Shown: positions 44,348 through 56,318 of the stretch, piece after piece
How positions within the stretch are numbered: position 1 is the first letter of the stretch
Layout of the letters: each line of letters opens with the position of its first letter
NCBI GenBank assembly: GCA_918026815.1
Contig: CAKJVC010000017.1
Coordinates: 62,001 to 126,000, forward strand
Source: Chalara sp. BL73
Lineage: Eukaryota > Ascomycota > Leotiomycetes > Helotiales
DNA length: 64,000 nucleotides
Reading direction: 5' to 3'
Notes under the pieces: generated by a model
Databases searched by the model: none
What the model saw: the letters and a program-made list of their open reading frames with translations, nothing else
Told to the model about the DNA's origin: nothing
Program-made: the position numbers and the translations under genes

Positions 44348-46099
44348 ATGGCAGGGAAAAACATTCTTTCCCCTTACTGTATCAAGGACCTCATTGCTGA
44401 AGGCAACTTGATAGTGATATTTGAGCAGAAAGTTTTACGTCTCGATGCATGGGTTGAGCGGCACCCAGGGGGGAAATTACCGATTCTTCACATGGTTGGG
44501 AAGGACGCTTCGGACCACATAAATGTGTGAGCTTTTTGTTCAACTTCGGTTCTGGGCTGAAAGAATTTTACGGTCTTGGGTCGTTTGTTTTCTCATTCAA
44601 GTGGACTAAGAGACTGACTTTAGAGTGTTTAGTTATCATTCAGCAGACACCCTGAAATTAATTTCTCGGTATCAAATCGGCACAATTGATGAGCCTTGGA
44701 TTGATACCGAACCTCCAATATCGGCCAAACCCTTGGGAGATACAAAACCTTACGATGCAAAATTCAAGTTACCGGCCGAAAGCGTGATTCGGTCAGGTTT
44801 GGCCAAAAATATCCACAGCGGGAAACTTCCGCGGAATGAGAGCAAAACCTGCGTAACAACCACTAAAGCTTTCACAGATCTTGCTGAAAAGGAAGATATT
44901 GAGCGAGCTATCCGCAACTATCCTTCACTGGATCCAGAAACTCAACGTGGAATAAATCTGAAATTCAGAGAATTGCACCAAAGGGTTCATGAGCAAGGTT
45001 TATACGATTGTCATTATTCCAACTATTTCATTGATCTCTCCCGATACCTGCTACTCTTGGGACTCTTTGTTGTCTCGTTCTGTAAGGGGTACTATCTAGT
45101 ATCTTCCTGCTTTCTGGGATGTTTCTGGCATCAGATCATGTTTGTCGCGCATGATGCAGGACATTTGGCGATAACACACAATGTGGTGTTTGATACCGTT
45201 CTTGGAGTAGTCGTTGCAGATTTGTGTTGTGGATTGAGTCTTGGTTGGTGGAAGAGCAGCCACAACGTCCATCATCTTGTCCCAAACCATCCTGTAAGTT
45301 CACAAACGGGTTGGAACAAAAAATCTCTTTCCAAAACTTAGACCAAAGCACTTACAATTTACTCCAGGAGCACGATCCAGATATCCAAAATTTGCCGCTC
45401 TTGGCAACTTCACCAACCTTCTTCAGCTCTATCCGCTCCACTTATTATGGTTCGGTATTTCCATGGGATGCCGCCTCTGCTTTCTGCGTAGGGATCCAAA
45501 AATACACATATTACCCCATTATGGCTATTGCACGTTTCAATCTTTATCTCCTCTCTTGGCAACACTTACTATGGTCGTTGCCCGCTTTCACAAATCGCAA
45601 GCTTCGATCAACTCCAACATCGACTCTTAGTATCCTTTATTTCGAACTAGCCTGTATGGCAGTCTACTGGTACCTCCACCTAAGCATTTTGTTATCAATT
45701 CCGACTTTTCCGACTCGTATCCTCTTCGTCCTCATTTCTCATAGCATTTCTCTCCTCCTCCACATTCAAATCACGCTCTCCCATTTCGGAATGTCTACAG
45801 CTGATCTTGGCCCAACCGAATCTTTCGCTCAAAAGCAACTACGCACCACGATGGATGTGGAGTGCCCTCCGTGGTTTGACTGGTTCCACGGTGGCCTCCA
45901 ATTTCAAGTAATTCACCACCTATTCCCGCGGATGCCAAAGCATAATTACAGAGAGGCACAGATACTTGTGAAGGAATTTTGTAAAGAGACGGGGATTAAG
46001 TACACGATATTTGGGTTTGTAGAAGCAAACAAATTTGTCCTGGGAAGATTGGGAGAGATTGCGGAGCAAGTTGGTATGCTCAAATTTTGCCAAAAGTAG
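44348..46099 (+). CDS. delta-8 sphingolipid desaturase-like, cytochrome b5 fusion
   Basis: Three exons, 44348..44526, 44624..45293 and 45368..46099; introns of 97 nt (branch CTGAC) and 74 nt (donor GTAAGT) give 526 residues. The N-terminal cytochrome b5 domain has the haem motif HPGG at residues 39-42. The desaturase domain has the three His boxes: HDAGH (about 235), HNVHH (about 272) and QVIHH (about 461). The last box starts with Gln, as in front-end desaturases. Such enzymes insert a double bond in the long-chain base of glucosylceramides in the ER membrane. Hydrophobic segments lie between the boxes. Length is slightly below the usual 550-570. The exact regiospecificity is inferred from family resemblance. 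Confidence 0.85.
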
Positions 46100-47640
46100 T
46101 AGAAAGTGCAATATCCGATACGGATTCTCAATTTAAAAGATAAGAAAATGTAAAGATTAGTAGCGGAGACTTCTATCTGTAATTTCGGCGTAGCTTTTAC
46201 AATTCATGACGCCATCGGCATGAAACGTTACTAAATGTTTTGCTCGGAAGGCATACCCCCACCAGGCGACAAAGCTTCAGGACATACCTTTTATTTTGCA
46301 AAGTTTGGTTTAGCGACTCCTATCTGCGAAGTTCGCTTGTCTGCACTTAGGTAGATTTTAGTTTGGTTTTTAAGCTGAGATTTACGCTACTGTAGGAACA
46401 GTATAACTGTAACATTAGTCACTTTTTTATACGTTTTTCGACTGAAAATTTGTTATTACGGTAAGTATGAATTTTTTTTTTTGAAGAAAAGCCTAAAACC
46501 TCTGTTTAGCCTGCGTTAAAAATTGCTTCGTTCTAGTATATAAGAACAGAAAAGTTTTGCTTAGCCAAACAAAACACAGCTAGCTTTATGTCTTTATTTT
46601 TGGGACGCCAAAGCTTTAATGCTCTACGCACCAATCTATTATATAAACGTAAAGAAACAGCCACACGGGAAACACTTATGTTGCTGGAAATCTATTATCT
46701 TGGTTGCGCAAAAGTCGGAAAAAAGCTACATGCACATTACTTTACAAAGTTGCTCAGCCATCGCTAAACTGTAACTCGCGAAAACTCGTAATTTGGCAGT
46801 GGTTAAGGCATGAAAAGAACCAAGGTACTAAAAGCGGAGAGGAAACGGCAGCAACGTCTTAGAACCGCACGTGAACTATATAGCAACAGATTTTGTTGTT
46901 ACACTGCTTTTAGGATTAGCCGGGCGTAATAGACTTTATACTATATCGATCCACTAACCTCTCTCCCATATCACTTTTTTATATCCCAAACCGTTGAGAA
47001 TTCCGCATGAGTGTTGCCGACTGCGATTGTGAGCCTAGTCTTCCTATGCTTAAGACAGACTTCACCGCTCTAACTATTGTTAAGTTAGGTTCCCACCTCT
47101 CGATCGGCCCGTACATGGCTTGACCCGTCAGGGTTTTAGTAAAAAAGTCTCCCCCTTAGCATACATGACAAGTTACCATACTGCTCCCTTCCTTCGTTAA
47201 TTAAGTCACGCCAGAGGTGTTGGTAACCCTACTAGAAACAGCGAGGTTTCGACTCGAGATTTGGTTTCCGTGGCCTCAACATCAGCAGGGAGTTGGGATA
47301 GAGCGGTTTCTGTGATGAGAAACAAATCTGGAGCACTGTAGTACTATCAATACAGAATCAAGCCCATCCACTAGTATAAATCTGAAACCATTTGATAGAA
47401 TGGGTAGCCTATTCCCGTTTCTAAAATCATATTCAAGACAAAAGAACAGAACTTCATTAACACTTGACAGGCCTGCTCGGATATATTGATGGCGCCATAT
47501 AAATTGTTCTCTAAACTATCACTCCCGCTTTACAAGAGTATCAAAATCTTCCAACACCTAGGAATGGTTTACTAACTGCTGCTCATTGGCGACCGCGAGA
47601 AGGTATTGTCCCTCAACATATCGTGCATTTATAATCGTAT
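46100..47640. other. intergenic, no gene seen
   Basis: Between the desaturase stop and the glycosyltransferase relic. No ORFs of interest, repeats or RNA genes recognised. Confidence 0.5.
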
Positions 47641-48900
47641 AGCAAGATTTGGATTTTACAGCTGTGCGAAAAGATTTGCAGATGCCCTGGCCTGGGTATG
47701 CCACCAATCCCAGTAGTCTTGTTGAATGTGTGAATGTGTTTGGGGGGAGAGGGAAGAAGCAATGTGGGTGGCTGGGCCACTAAGTTTGCCCCAGCCTTCG
47801 AAATGATAGGTTGGATTCCAAATTTCTCCACAGCCTCGAGAAGGAGATTACTCATCTTTTCTGGGTTTTCAATCATAATACTGCCGAAGCCGATGTAAAT
47901 CGGCGGAGGACCTGCGCGGAGAAGCGCATTGAGATCTGGAGGCAGCCTGTAATTTGGAGGATCCCGGAAGAAGAAACCACAGATGTATTGTTCATCGATT
48001 AGAGATGGCCGAAGAGAATCGAGGAAGGTCAAGTACCTATGTGAGATGGCTAGTCCCTAGGTTTTGGTACAAGTGATGGAGACCAACAGTATGTGAACGG
48101 TGCTTTCAAAGCACTTGCAAGATTTTGCCCACTGACTGCAGACACAGGTTCTAAGTCTAGGGTATATTGACATTCATTTATCACACCTCTAAGACTTTGA
48201 AAGTGGTCAGTGAAGAAACTCCCAATGAGTGACGTAATTTATTCTTGCCAAGTCATCCATTCCACAACGCTGTATGAGTTCCCAGTATGCCTGAGACTAG
48301 CAGGCGGATGAGGGAAAGCTCTCGTGTCACTCCAAGGCATGGCAAACGTGAGATGAACTGGTATTCCGAGAGCTTGAGCACAACGCGCGTGAGAAAAACT
48401 TGGAGGATTTGCAATTTCGCATATACCACAAGTGGTACCCTCGACCTTGGGTCAGGCTCGATACAGGAACTCCAACACCCTTTCAACATCTCCGCAACCA
48501 TAAGGCGTTTCCGTTGAATGTCACCCTGCTTCAAGCTCTTCATTTCATACTTCGTAACAATCCGGGATTTTTGACTATGTAAGCTATTAACTCTTCTGAG
48601 TTTCTACTACGAACGGGATAGAATTCTAGGCCGTGTTCGAGAACAAACCCTTCGAAAGTGTTACAAGTTGCAAGCCGTGCACGACGGCCGTATTTCTGTA
48701 ACTCATTGCCAAGAGCGGTGAAGGGCTGGACATCACCCTGGCATCCAGCGACCTGCACAACGATATTGAGCTTGATACTGCATTGGAGAGTTTTTGGTAC
48801 ATTTGGCGTCCATGACTCAAAGTTTGGAGGATCTGGAATGAATCTTGATAGAGTTTTAGCAAGTCTTGAATTTAAATCGACTTGAATGCGACAACAATTT
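47640..48900 (-). pseudogene. GT28-type (sterol glucosyltransferase-like) pseudogene
   Basis: Minus-strand fragments read in order match the N-terminal half of fungal UDP-glucose:sterol glucosyltransferases: DLNSRLAKTLSRFIPDPPNF, then NIVVQVAGCQGDVQPFTALG, KNPGLLRSM, a 4 nt insertion near 48540, KQGDIQRKRLMVAEML, a 1 nt shift near 48412, ANPPSFSHARCAQALGIPVH with FAMPWSDTRAFPHPPASL, a TAA, then FTYCWSPSLVPKPRD and PPPIYIGFGSIMIENPEKM. Homology ends soon after, so the C-terminal UDP-sugar-binding half is missing. At least three lesions plus the truncation make it dead. Confidence 0.8.
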
Positions 48901-50220
48901 AAAACTTGTCAGTCTAATTAATTCCTGGAAATTTCTATTCGAAAGACCGAGTCAATTAATTACAAGTGAGTTTGGCTGGCTCTCGAACAAGTCTTCAAGC
49001 ATCTATTGATTTTTTTTTTTTTTGGCATGGAGGTGGATGTGGCTGGGAACTGTCTTGAGAGTTATGGTGCAGCAGGCGTAGAGCACCCTTATCAGCGAAG
49101 GAGGCGTGAGTATTTGGGTTGTTGTCGCTCTCCATATATCGTTCCACGCTGATCGGATCACCGCAGAGGCTTGGGCTCCGGTTCAGGAGTGAGATGAGGA
49201 AATGGAATTAGTTTTTGGAATTCAGCACTAAGTCAAGTTTGTCAACAAATGCTACGCGCATTTCGCCATTCGCCAGAACTACGTGGTCTTCTGCTACGAA
49301 AAGGCAGCTTGGCGCATATTTGGGGATCCGAAATAAATACGAAATACGAAGAATGCCCTAGAATACGAGTCTCTATACGATCCGATGAGGAGGCTTGGCT
49401 CAAGGGTGACGGCACTGCTGCGGCTGAAACTTAGTAGATGAAACAACGGAGGTTTTCTTTTACAAGGATGGCTGCTTTACTTCAATACGATGAACACCCA
49501 GCCCACAAAAATGACTCCAATCCATATCGGTGTTGGCACAAGAGGAAAGATTCTATTTACAGCACTCGATAGCTTTCAATCACCCTCAATCCTATATTCC
49601 CAAAGTATTTGAGACAACTAGAGAAATCTTTTAGCACTTGCAATAGTTTTTGATATCAATAGATAATAAACTCTAAAAGAAATAATGACGGGATAAAGAA
49701 GAACCGAAATAGCGAGGGAATAAACAGAATAATGGTGTTAACATGGCTTTGATCATTCGCAAGCATGGTCGATACACCCTGTACAGATCCAGTCATGGCC
49801 ACGTCTTTAGAGGAGATTGTGAGTGAAGTAGCTTCTTGCTTGTGATATATGACTAGGGCTGATGTTGGTGTAGCAAACTACTTACCCTCTCCTAAAGAAT
49901 ATGTTACCAGCAGACTAGTAAGGCTGCATAAGTTCTTAATAAATGGCCTTATCTAAGGCACAACAAGCGGAGTGTATCATATGTCTCCCATCTACGCCTC
50001 CCATAACCAACTCACCTTACACGTATGGATTAAGTTCTAAAATTGCTATCTTAAACGCTTAACCTGACGGAAAATGCTACCACTTTTAGTATGAACGACA
50101 AAATCACGTTGCACAAAGAATAACAAATCTGAAAAGCTTAAGATTCAATTCACACTTCAAGGCGTCCCACCGTCTGAATCTCATCTAGGCGGTTCTAGGC
50201 TTCCGGGATATTTCTAATGC
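48901..50220. other. intergenic with a dispersed repeat
   Basis: Contains repeat copy 2 (49518-49800) and a short poly-T run (49010-49024). No gene recognised. Confidence 0.5.
49518..49800. repeat. dispersed repeat, copy 2
   Basis: Continuous version of the repeat at 42780-43293, sharing GTTGGCACAAGAGGAA at one end and ACACCCTGTACAGATCC at the other. No TIR or LTR ends recognised. Confidence 0.6.
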
Positions 50221-52382
50221 TCATACTGGAGCGGGACTAGCAGCTTCTTCCCTGCGCAAGTCAGCTAACTCTATCGTTCCCGCTTCAGCGCCTTCAACAA
50301 CTCCTGCGGCAGGCGTTTCCGCATTTGCCTGGTTTTCGGCTGGCAGCGTCGGCTTTTCAGGTTCCTTCCATAGTGGGTGAGCACGCCCCTCATCGTTTTT
50401 TCTCGTAGCATCTATGTCTCCGGCCGGCGACCCCCATGGTTCCAAGTGCGGAGTGTCATTGTCACAGCCTAGCCAACCATGCACGCCAACGCCTTCTGTT
50501 ACCATCCTTAGCAACTGAAGAGCTCCATAGGAGCTCCAGGATAATATATCCTCACGTTGTTTCCAACGCCATGTATAAAAGCACCGGAAAGGGATGGGAA
50601 AGAGAATGAGGAAGCCCCCAACGGCTACGAGAACGATAACGCCCGTGCGGTGATAGTTCTTGAACTCAACGTTGTGGACCTTTTGTGAACTACAGATTAT
50701 CTCAACTAAGTCGTCTCTGTCGGCTGACATGATTGGTAGTAGGTTCTGCAAACCCGAAAGTGTGGTGTCTGGCGGACCGATAGCGATGTTGATGAGGTGA
50801 AGCTGCAGCTTGGCAAGACCATTCTTGAACCAATAGCCAACTTCCTTCTTCCATTGGTCGTTTGGAATGGGGCTCTGGAACCCTGAAAATACGCCCGGAT
50901 ATTTCTTCGCGAGAAGGGCTTCGGTCTCAAGACCGAGGATGACGCGGTCGATGCCGCCGCTTTCAGAGAGAGCCCAGGTAAGTGTCGCGAAAGCAGCCAC
51001 CTGACGCGCCGAAAGACCCCAGTCCTTGGTGTAGTTGCCCCAGTCAGTGCTGTCTAATACTGCCATAGGCTCGGTCCACTGACTGGTGACGGGGTTTCCA
51101 AAAGCGTACTGATCTGTACATCCGATGGCTGTGATAGGCCTGTCTGGCCAGTAGAAGTCTTTCTGGTTTAACAGAGACTGATTCGTAGCGGAGAAGAATG
51201 GGTCGCTGCAGGGCCCGTCTATCCCCCCGATTGGCATCATGTTGTTATTGAGGAACACGACTGAAACGTCGGCATCCTTGCGAGTCAATCCTTCGATAGG
51301 AGTGAAGGTTGAGGTGTAGGTGGTTCCATTCGCCGGATAGCTCGATACAACACTAAGTGACATAATTAGTACCGTGTTGAGTTACTTCAGAGATCACTTG
51401 GACTGGCTTACCTGAGGTGGTACCCTGGTGTTGCTATTTTTTCATAGTTACTCACACCGAAGGTGTACTCGAACCCAGCAATCGGGCCAAAGTAAACGCC
51501 GGTTATTTCTTCGCCTAGTACCGTGCCATTGGTAATGTTTGTGAATCTTGTGACATTGAGCGGCGAGCAAATCGTTGTGCGCTGCAGCTTGATCCTATCG
51601 TTGGGTGGTGCGTTGATCCCAAAGTCCTTGTGCGAATCCAGCACTTCTGTCTGCATCTTGAACGCCGGGAACTTGTCCGTATCGAGACAAACATCTACGT
51701 CAAAGGGGCAGGGAGTGGCGGACCACTCAAATGTCGGGAGGCGGCGCTGTGGCAGGAATGTATCGCACAAGGTCGAAGGAGCGTCACTTTCATAGCAGTT
51801 GTCGACGTATGAGGCCGCCTCCCATGACTGGTTCGTCAGGATAGCTGACGCGGTAGTATCGGTATTGGTAAAGACGGCCTTCCAGAAGCCGCAATTCGGG
51901 GACCGAATCAGTACCTCGACGCCCTGGTTATCGAGCAGTGCTAGAGCTGTAATGAATGGCAGGGCCACAAGGAAGAAGACGAAGCTGAGCATAGCAGTGA
52001 GGATCAATGGCCAGGTACGCGTAATGACTTCCGGATTACGCAGACCCCAGGCTTTCCACATTTGGCCATAAGCCATCGCAATGGATAAAGGACTACCGCC
52101 GTTTCGAAGCACCGTTTGTTGCTGGTGGAAAAGACCATCACGAAGGGAGCCCGTAGATCCTTTACGAAGCCGGCGGTTGAATTTGAAACAGCAGAACGAA
52201 ATCAGGTCCCAAAGTCCGGCCTCAGCAAAGACCAAAAAGATACCGATAAATATGTTGAGTAGCTCGGCTGTTTCCTTGGCCATAGTAATTTTGCCTCCAC
52301 CTACCGCATTACCGTTGTAGTTGGTCCATCCTCTTGTATGGACGTGTTCAGGCTGGACGTATAAGTTTCCGCGGGAGGCCAT
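50221..52382 (-). CDS. three-TM fungal membrane protein, function unknown
   Basis: Two exons, complement(50221..51352, 51412..52382). The 59 nt intron (donor GTAAGC, branch TACTAAT, acceptor TAG) joins ...GYHL to SVVSSYPANG in frame; 700 residues. Predicted TM segments at about 40-64, 122-150 and 561-583. Between the second and third lies a roughly 410-residue presumed extracellular region with many Cys and N-x-S/T sites (for example CYESDAPSTLC). The cytoplasmic tail is acidic and Pro/Ala-rich. I do not recognise a named domain; the layout resembles the DUF3176 gene at 2.6-4.5 kb (TM pair, glycosylated ectodomain, final TM), but sequence similarity is not evident. Confidence 0.75.
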
Positions 52383-54609
52383 GGTTGCGGATAAACTTCA
52401 AAATACAAGAAATGTCTGTCAGCTCGCAGTTTATATAGTGATGGCGCTTGGGTCACATGTGGGCATAGGAAAATCAGGAGACACCTCGAAGATTTGCAGC
52501 TACTCAAAATCCAGCCTCAAAGATCAAGCTATCTTTTCTATTTGGGCAAATATCACTGCAGGGTCAGAGGCTGAAAATGCCGGAGGGCCAACATGGCGGA
52601 AAGGCAACAGGGGTTGATATCGATGCCTGGTTGGCAGAACAAGACGCCAGACTTATTGGGCCGAAAGCAAGCAAGCAGCCTCCAGGAACGTAATGAGCAC
52701 ACCTCTACAGTTGGGTTGCCTAGTTCGTGAGCTCTACACTCTGTCTCCATGTCGAAGTCTAGGTTGGTTATTACGAGCAAGAGAATTGCGCCGCACTAGG
52801 AATATACTGGGGTGTTGTGTGAGACAACTACGGCTCCCCACGATATGTGAAGCCTCCTATTGGTAGAGTGGTGCGGCTGAACTCCACCTCAGTGCTGGGG
52901 CTTCTTGGGGCGGCGACGCCACAACTCATCACTTTCTTGCTGCACAGCCAGGAGACACTAGGACAAGGAGCGCCAACAATTGATAGCGCTTCAAATAAAC
53001 ACAAGGCATGCTGCTGATCGGTGGTGACTCGTCGTTCGATTTTATTGTCTTTCTTTTGCCTTGGCCAAAAATGGAAGCCAAGGAAAGCCTCTATCACCAA
53101 GCCTTGTGTTTGTGTCACGCACCACCTCTGGAGCACAGCTGAGAAAGCCTCTGTAACCACAATTCTCGGCTCTCCTCTAGGATCGAAGAAGATCGGTAAT
53201 TTCAAAGAACATACCAAGCCTCTCTTTAAATTCCTCCGAGCGCTACCCAAACCTATAAAAAAATATTCGAAATATTGCTGTGACCTTGGAGGTCCTACAA
53301 AAGAACAGGGAGACTGCCGCGCCATTCAAAAGCGCCATTCAAAAGCGCCATTCAAAACATACTGTAAGAAAACTATGCCAGAAGGAGAAAGGGGTGGAAT
53401 TGAGGAATGGGACAGGCATCATGGTATTCTTATGCTTACCAGTTGGCGAGCGCGGCTCCTATTTTGAGGCATATGTAACAAGTTATTTACCATTTTGGCC
53501 ATTTATCAGGAAGGCCCGCTTTTAATGCCGAATAAACTGCAAAGTTTCCACCCTCACGAATAAGCTCTGGAAGCAAACGCTTTGAAGCACGGTTTTGATT
53601 GTGTGCATATACTGTATCTATTATGGTCTGCTTGGGAGCATCTGGGCTGGTATCGATAAAATTCGAATACTCTCCGCAGTTACAGTCAGGAAAGTGTCAC
53701 TGAGCTAATGTTGCTATGATTGCAGCATGGACTTCTTCTACGAGAATTTTTCAATCTGCCCACCTGAACTACATCTGCGAGAGCATATACGTGATAGATT
53801 AGTTCGAGAAATATAGCAAAATTGCTTACTGTGTTCCATGCCGCCACATGCGTGCTGGCATAGCATATTTTAATGCAAGACGCCTCAAAGCCAAGCTGGC
53901 TGAAAGGAGTCGCCAAAGGAACGTGACAAAAACAATAGAAATTAATCTTTGTTAATTGGAGTTCGATTCGTACCACCTTGCAAGGAATGGCATACCTGCT
54001 TGGTAGGCAGTGAGATGAAACTGTTGGATATTTTTGATACCCATATTGCTGGCAGTCCATAAGGACATGCTGCAGCATTGTGCCTAGAGCTCTATTACCA
54101 CACAAACAACCTCACCAGCTCTAGCTGAATATGCTGTGGCGCCGCGAAAGAGGGGTAATCTTGGGAGCCTGAGGCAACAACAGCCGTGCGCAACCACATA
54201 ACTCGTAAGTACCTCTCCACGCCCAAAGACCCACCAAAGTCTAGACTACAACGTATGTGCCCATGTACGCCGTGTGAGAAAGAGCTACAACGTGCGATAA
54301 AAAAGGAAATCACCAATGAACGCCACCTTACGCACTCGTGAGAGAGCGAGGGAGGCCTAGAGATAAGGAGAGAGGGGAATCACGATATCAGATTCTATAT
54401 ACGCATAAGAGTGGAGAAGGTGAGAGAGAGATCCAACAATCACTACATGTAAGAACCTGTGATTTGTATATACAAGAGCCTATGCTCAGAGCTGCCTAGG
54501 AGCCCGCAATAAGTGAATGCTCCCCGTATTGTGAGGGCAGGGTGGCAGAGTCATCATCTCTCCTTTATCGGGGCTCGAAGCAGACTGTCTAGAGATACTC
54601 GTTAGAATT
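52383..54609. other. intergenic, no gene seen
   Basis: ORFs on both strands at 52828-53467 overlap each other and have no recognised domains. A short tandem repeat (unit GCCATTCAAAA plus GC, about 2.6 copies) lies at 53322-53357. An ORF at 53686-54105 (minus) is not supported. It includes the promoter of the minus-strand gene ending at 50221. Confidence 0.45.
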
Positions 54610-54842
54610 ATGCAGGACTTCCCAGCGAAAGCGGATCTCTCGTGCCTCTGCTCCACTTGCCGCACTACCATATTTATATTCCTGGAAATGCCACAAGATT
54701 TAGGCACCATCCAAGACCTGTCATCACGATCGGGTTGTCCAATCTAGTCACGGTAGAGAGAATCCAAGAGATTGCATCAACTCCGCTCAGCCGGACTCCC
54801 GGAATCTACGGACGTGGAATAGGCCTACCACAAGTAGTGCCT
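54610..54842 (+). pseudogene. TOL-type HET gene, N-terminal remnant
   Basis: From an ATG at 54610 the frame reads MQDFPAKADLSCLCSTCRTT, then EMPQDLGTIQDLSSRSGCPI and a TAG. The CxxC and LGTIQDL..RS.CP blocks are typical of the region before the HET domain. The main ORF lies in another frame, so a one-base shift near 54745 separates the two. Confidence 0.5.
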
Positions 54843-56318
54843 ATGTTTCGGCCGCAAATAATCCCGCTTTATTGTGAAAGCAGGAAGGACAGAGGTCGTG
54901 TTTTTGACATAGCAGTTAACCACATTACAAGAGCTAGAGTGCGCTTGTCTCGAGAGAGGGGGCATGTGCATTCTTTCAGAGAAGGAACCCACAAGCCTCG
55001 GGTGATCGAATGCTTTGGTGGCCCAAGGGCATTGGATTACGATTTAATCAAGAGTTGGCTTACTGATTGCGAGATATCGCACGGGTCAGCATGCAGAGGA
55101 ACCCATCAATTGAGCGAAGCCGTCGACATAGATTTCATTGATGTGATGGACAGGTGTCTAGTTAAGGCCACATCGTCATTCAGATACGTAGCGCTCAGCT
55201 ACGTAATGGGAGGCATTTCTGGCCTTCAGGCGATCATAAAAAACAGAGCCTCTCTTTCTACCCCGAGATCATTGGACAACTTCGAGGACAAAATGCCAAC
55301 TGTCATTCAAGATGCTATCTCTTTCACTCTACAGCTTGGCTTGCGATACCTATGGGCGGATTCTCTCTGCATAGTTCAAGATAGTACAGCCATCAAACAC
55401 CGGCAGATTGCGCAGATGGATCTCATCTACAGTCGTGCAGCGCTTACAGCGGTTTCCGTCTTAGGGATCCATTCCAACTGCGGTCTTCCTGGCGTTCAGC
55501 CCGAGTCACGGCCTAACATCACCCTTCGATACAACTATAAAGACTGCAATGGAAAGGTCCGACCGTTTCTTGCAACTCTCCCCAGATTAGACGAGATTCT
55601 GAAGGCGTCGTCTTATGAAAGTCGAGGCTGGACATTCCAACAACGTGCTCTTTCGCGAAGGGTTATTTATTTCAACAACTGGCAGGTCTATTTTCAATGC
55701 CGTACCAACTTGACCTGTGAGCACGAGCAAACTCTCTACGCTGACCTTAAGTGGGCTATGCTGGCTAAGCTCAACCCCCTGGCTGGTACCCTACGAATAG
55801 ACACGTCAATCTGGGAGTCGATCCAGGGTGGCAACGATGCTTCTGAAGTCAATCGAAGTGCCCTCAAAGAATACAAGCCTGCCCCACCACAACAAGATGG
55901 TTTGTCCGTTAACAGCCCTGAGATTTTCAAAGATTACGCTTATGCTATGGTGTTGTATACATCCAGACAGCTTAGTTATACCTCTGACATCTTAAATGCT
56001 TTCCAAGGACTTACAAACATAATATCCAGCGAGATGCCGCAAGAATTCATATATGACCTGCCCAGTGAATATTTCGAGGTTGCTCTTCTATGGATGCCAT
56101 CTAAGCAAAACCCGAGGCGTGAGGCTACGATTCAGGAGAAACGTAGATTCAATTTAAGTTGGTCTTGGGCTCTCAACGTCGCCCTCTCATGGATGCCATC
56201 TAAACGAATTCGGAAGCGTGCCACCGCACTACAATTGCAGGGACGATTTATTCCGACTTGGTCCTGGGCAGGCTGGATAGGACCGGTTAATTTACTCGTG
56301 CATGATTCAGGGTGGTAG
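54843..56318 (+). CDS. TOL-type HET domain protein, main ORF (probably decayed)
   Basis: 491 codons from the first in-frame ATG; the frame is open upstream but without ATG. The HET domain core is clear: DYDLIKSWLTDC, FRYVALSYVMGG, MPTVIQDAISFTLQLGLRYL, WADSLCIVQDS, QMDLIYSRAALTAVS and SYESRGWTFQQRALSRR. HET proteins trigger cell death in fungal non-self recognition. Two oddities: the signature S-Y-V-W-G reads S-Y-V-M-G, and a C-terminal unit (VALLWMPSK...LSWSWA, VALSWMPSK...TWSWAGW) occurs twice in tandem. The ORF ends at an early stop, with recognisable C-terminal sequence continuing in another frame. It is either a pseudogene or an assembly with indels. Confidence 0.65.
   Translation: MFRPQIIPLYCESRKDRGRVFDIAVNHITRARVRLSRERGHVHSFREGTHKPRVIECFGGPRALDYDLIKSWLTDCEISHGSACRGTHQLSEAVDIDFIDVMDRCLVKATSSFRYVALSYVMGGISGLQAIIKNRASLSTPRSLDNFEDKMPTVIQDAISFTLQLGLRYLWADSLCIVQDSTAIKHRQIAQMDLIYSRAALTAVSVLGIHSNCGLPGVQPESRPNITLRYNYKDCNGKVRPFLATLPRLDEILKASSYESRGWTFQQRALSRRVIYFNNWQVYFQCRTNLTCEHEQTLYADLKWAMLAKLNPLAGTLRIDTSIWESIQGGNDASEVNRSALKEYKPAPPQQDGLSVNSPEIFKDYAYAMVLYTSRQLSYTSDILNAFQGLTNIISSEMPQEFIYDLPSEYFEVALLWMPSKQNPRREATIQEKRRFNLSWSWALNVALSWMPSKRIRKRATALQLQGRFIPTWSWAGWIGPVNLLVHDSGW

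Noticed and set aside
39440..48900. Secondary-metabolite or lipid gene cluster (phosphotransferase, desaturase, glycosyltransferase)
   Set aside because: No core synthase, large gaps of repeats between genes, and the glycosyltransferase is dead.
52828..53467. Overlapping ORFs of 148-165 codons on both strands
   Set aside because: No recognised domain, no plausible introns, each is the other's shadow.
53686..54105. 139-codon minus-strand ORF
   Set aside because: No recognised domain or supporting splice signals; probably chance.
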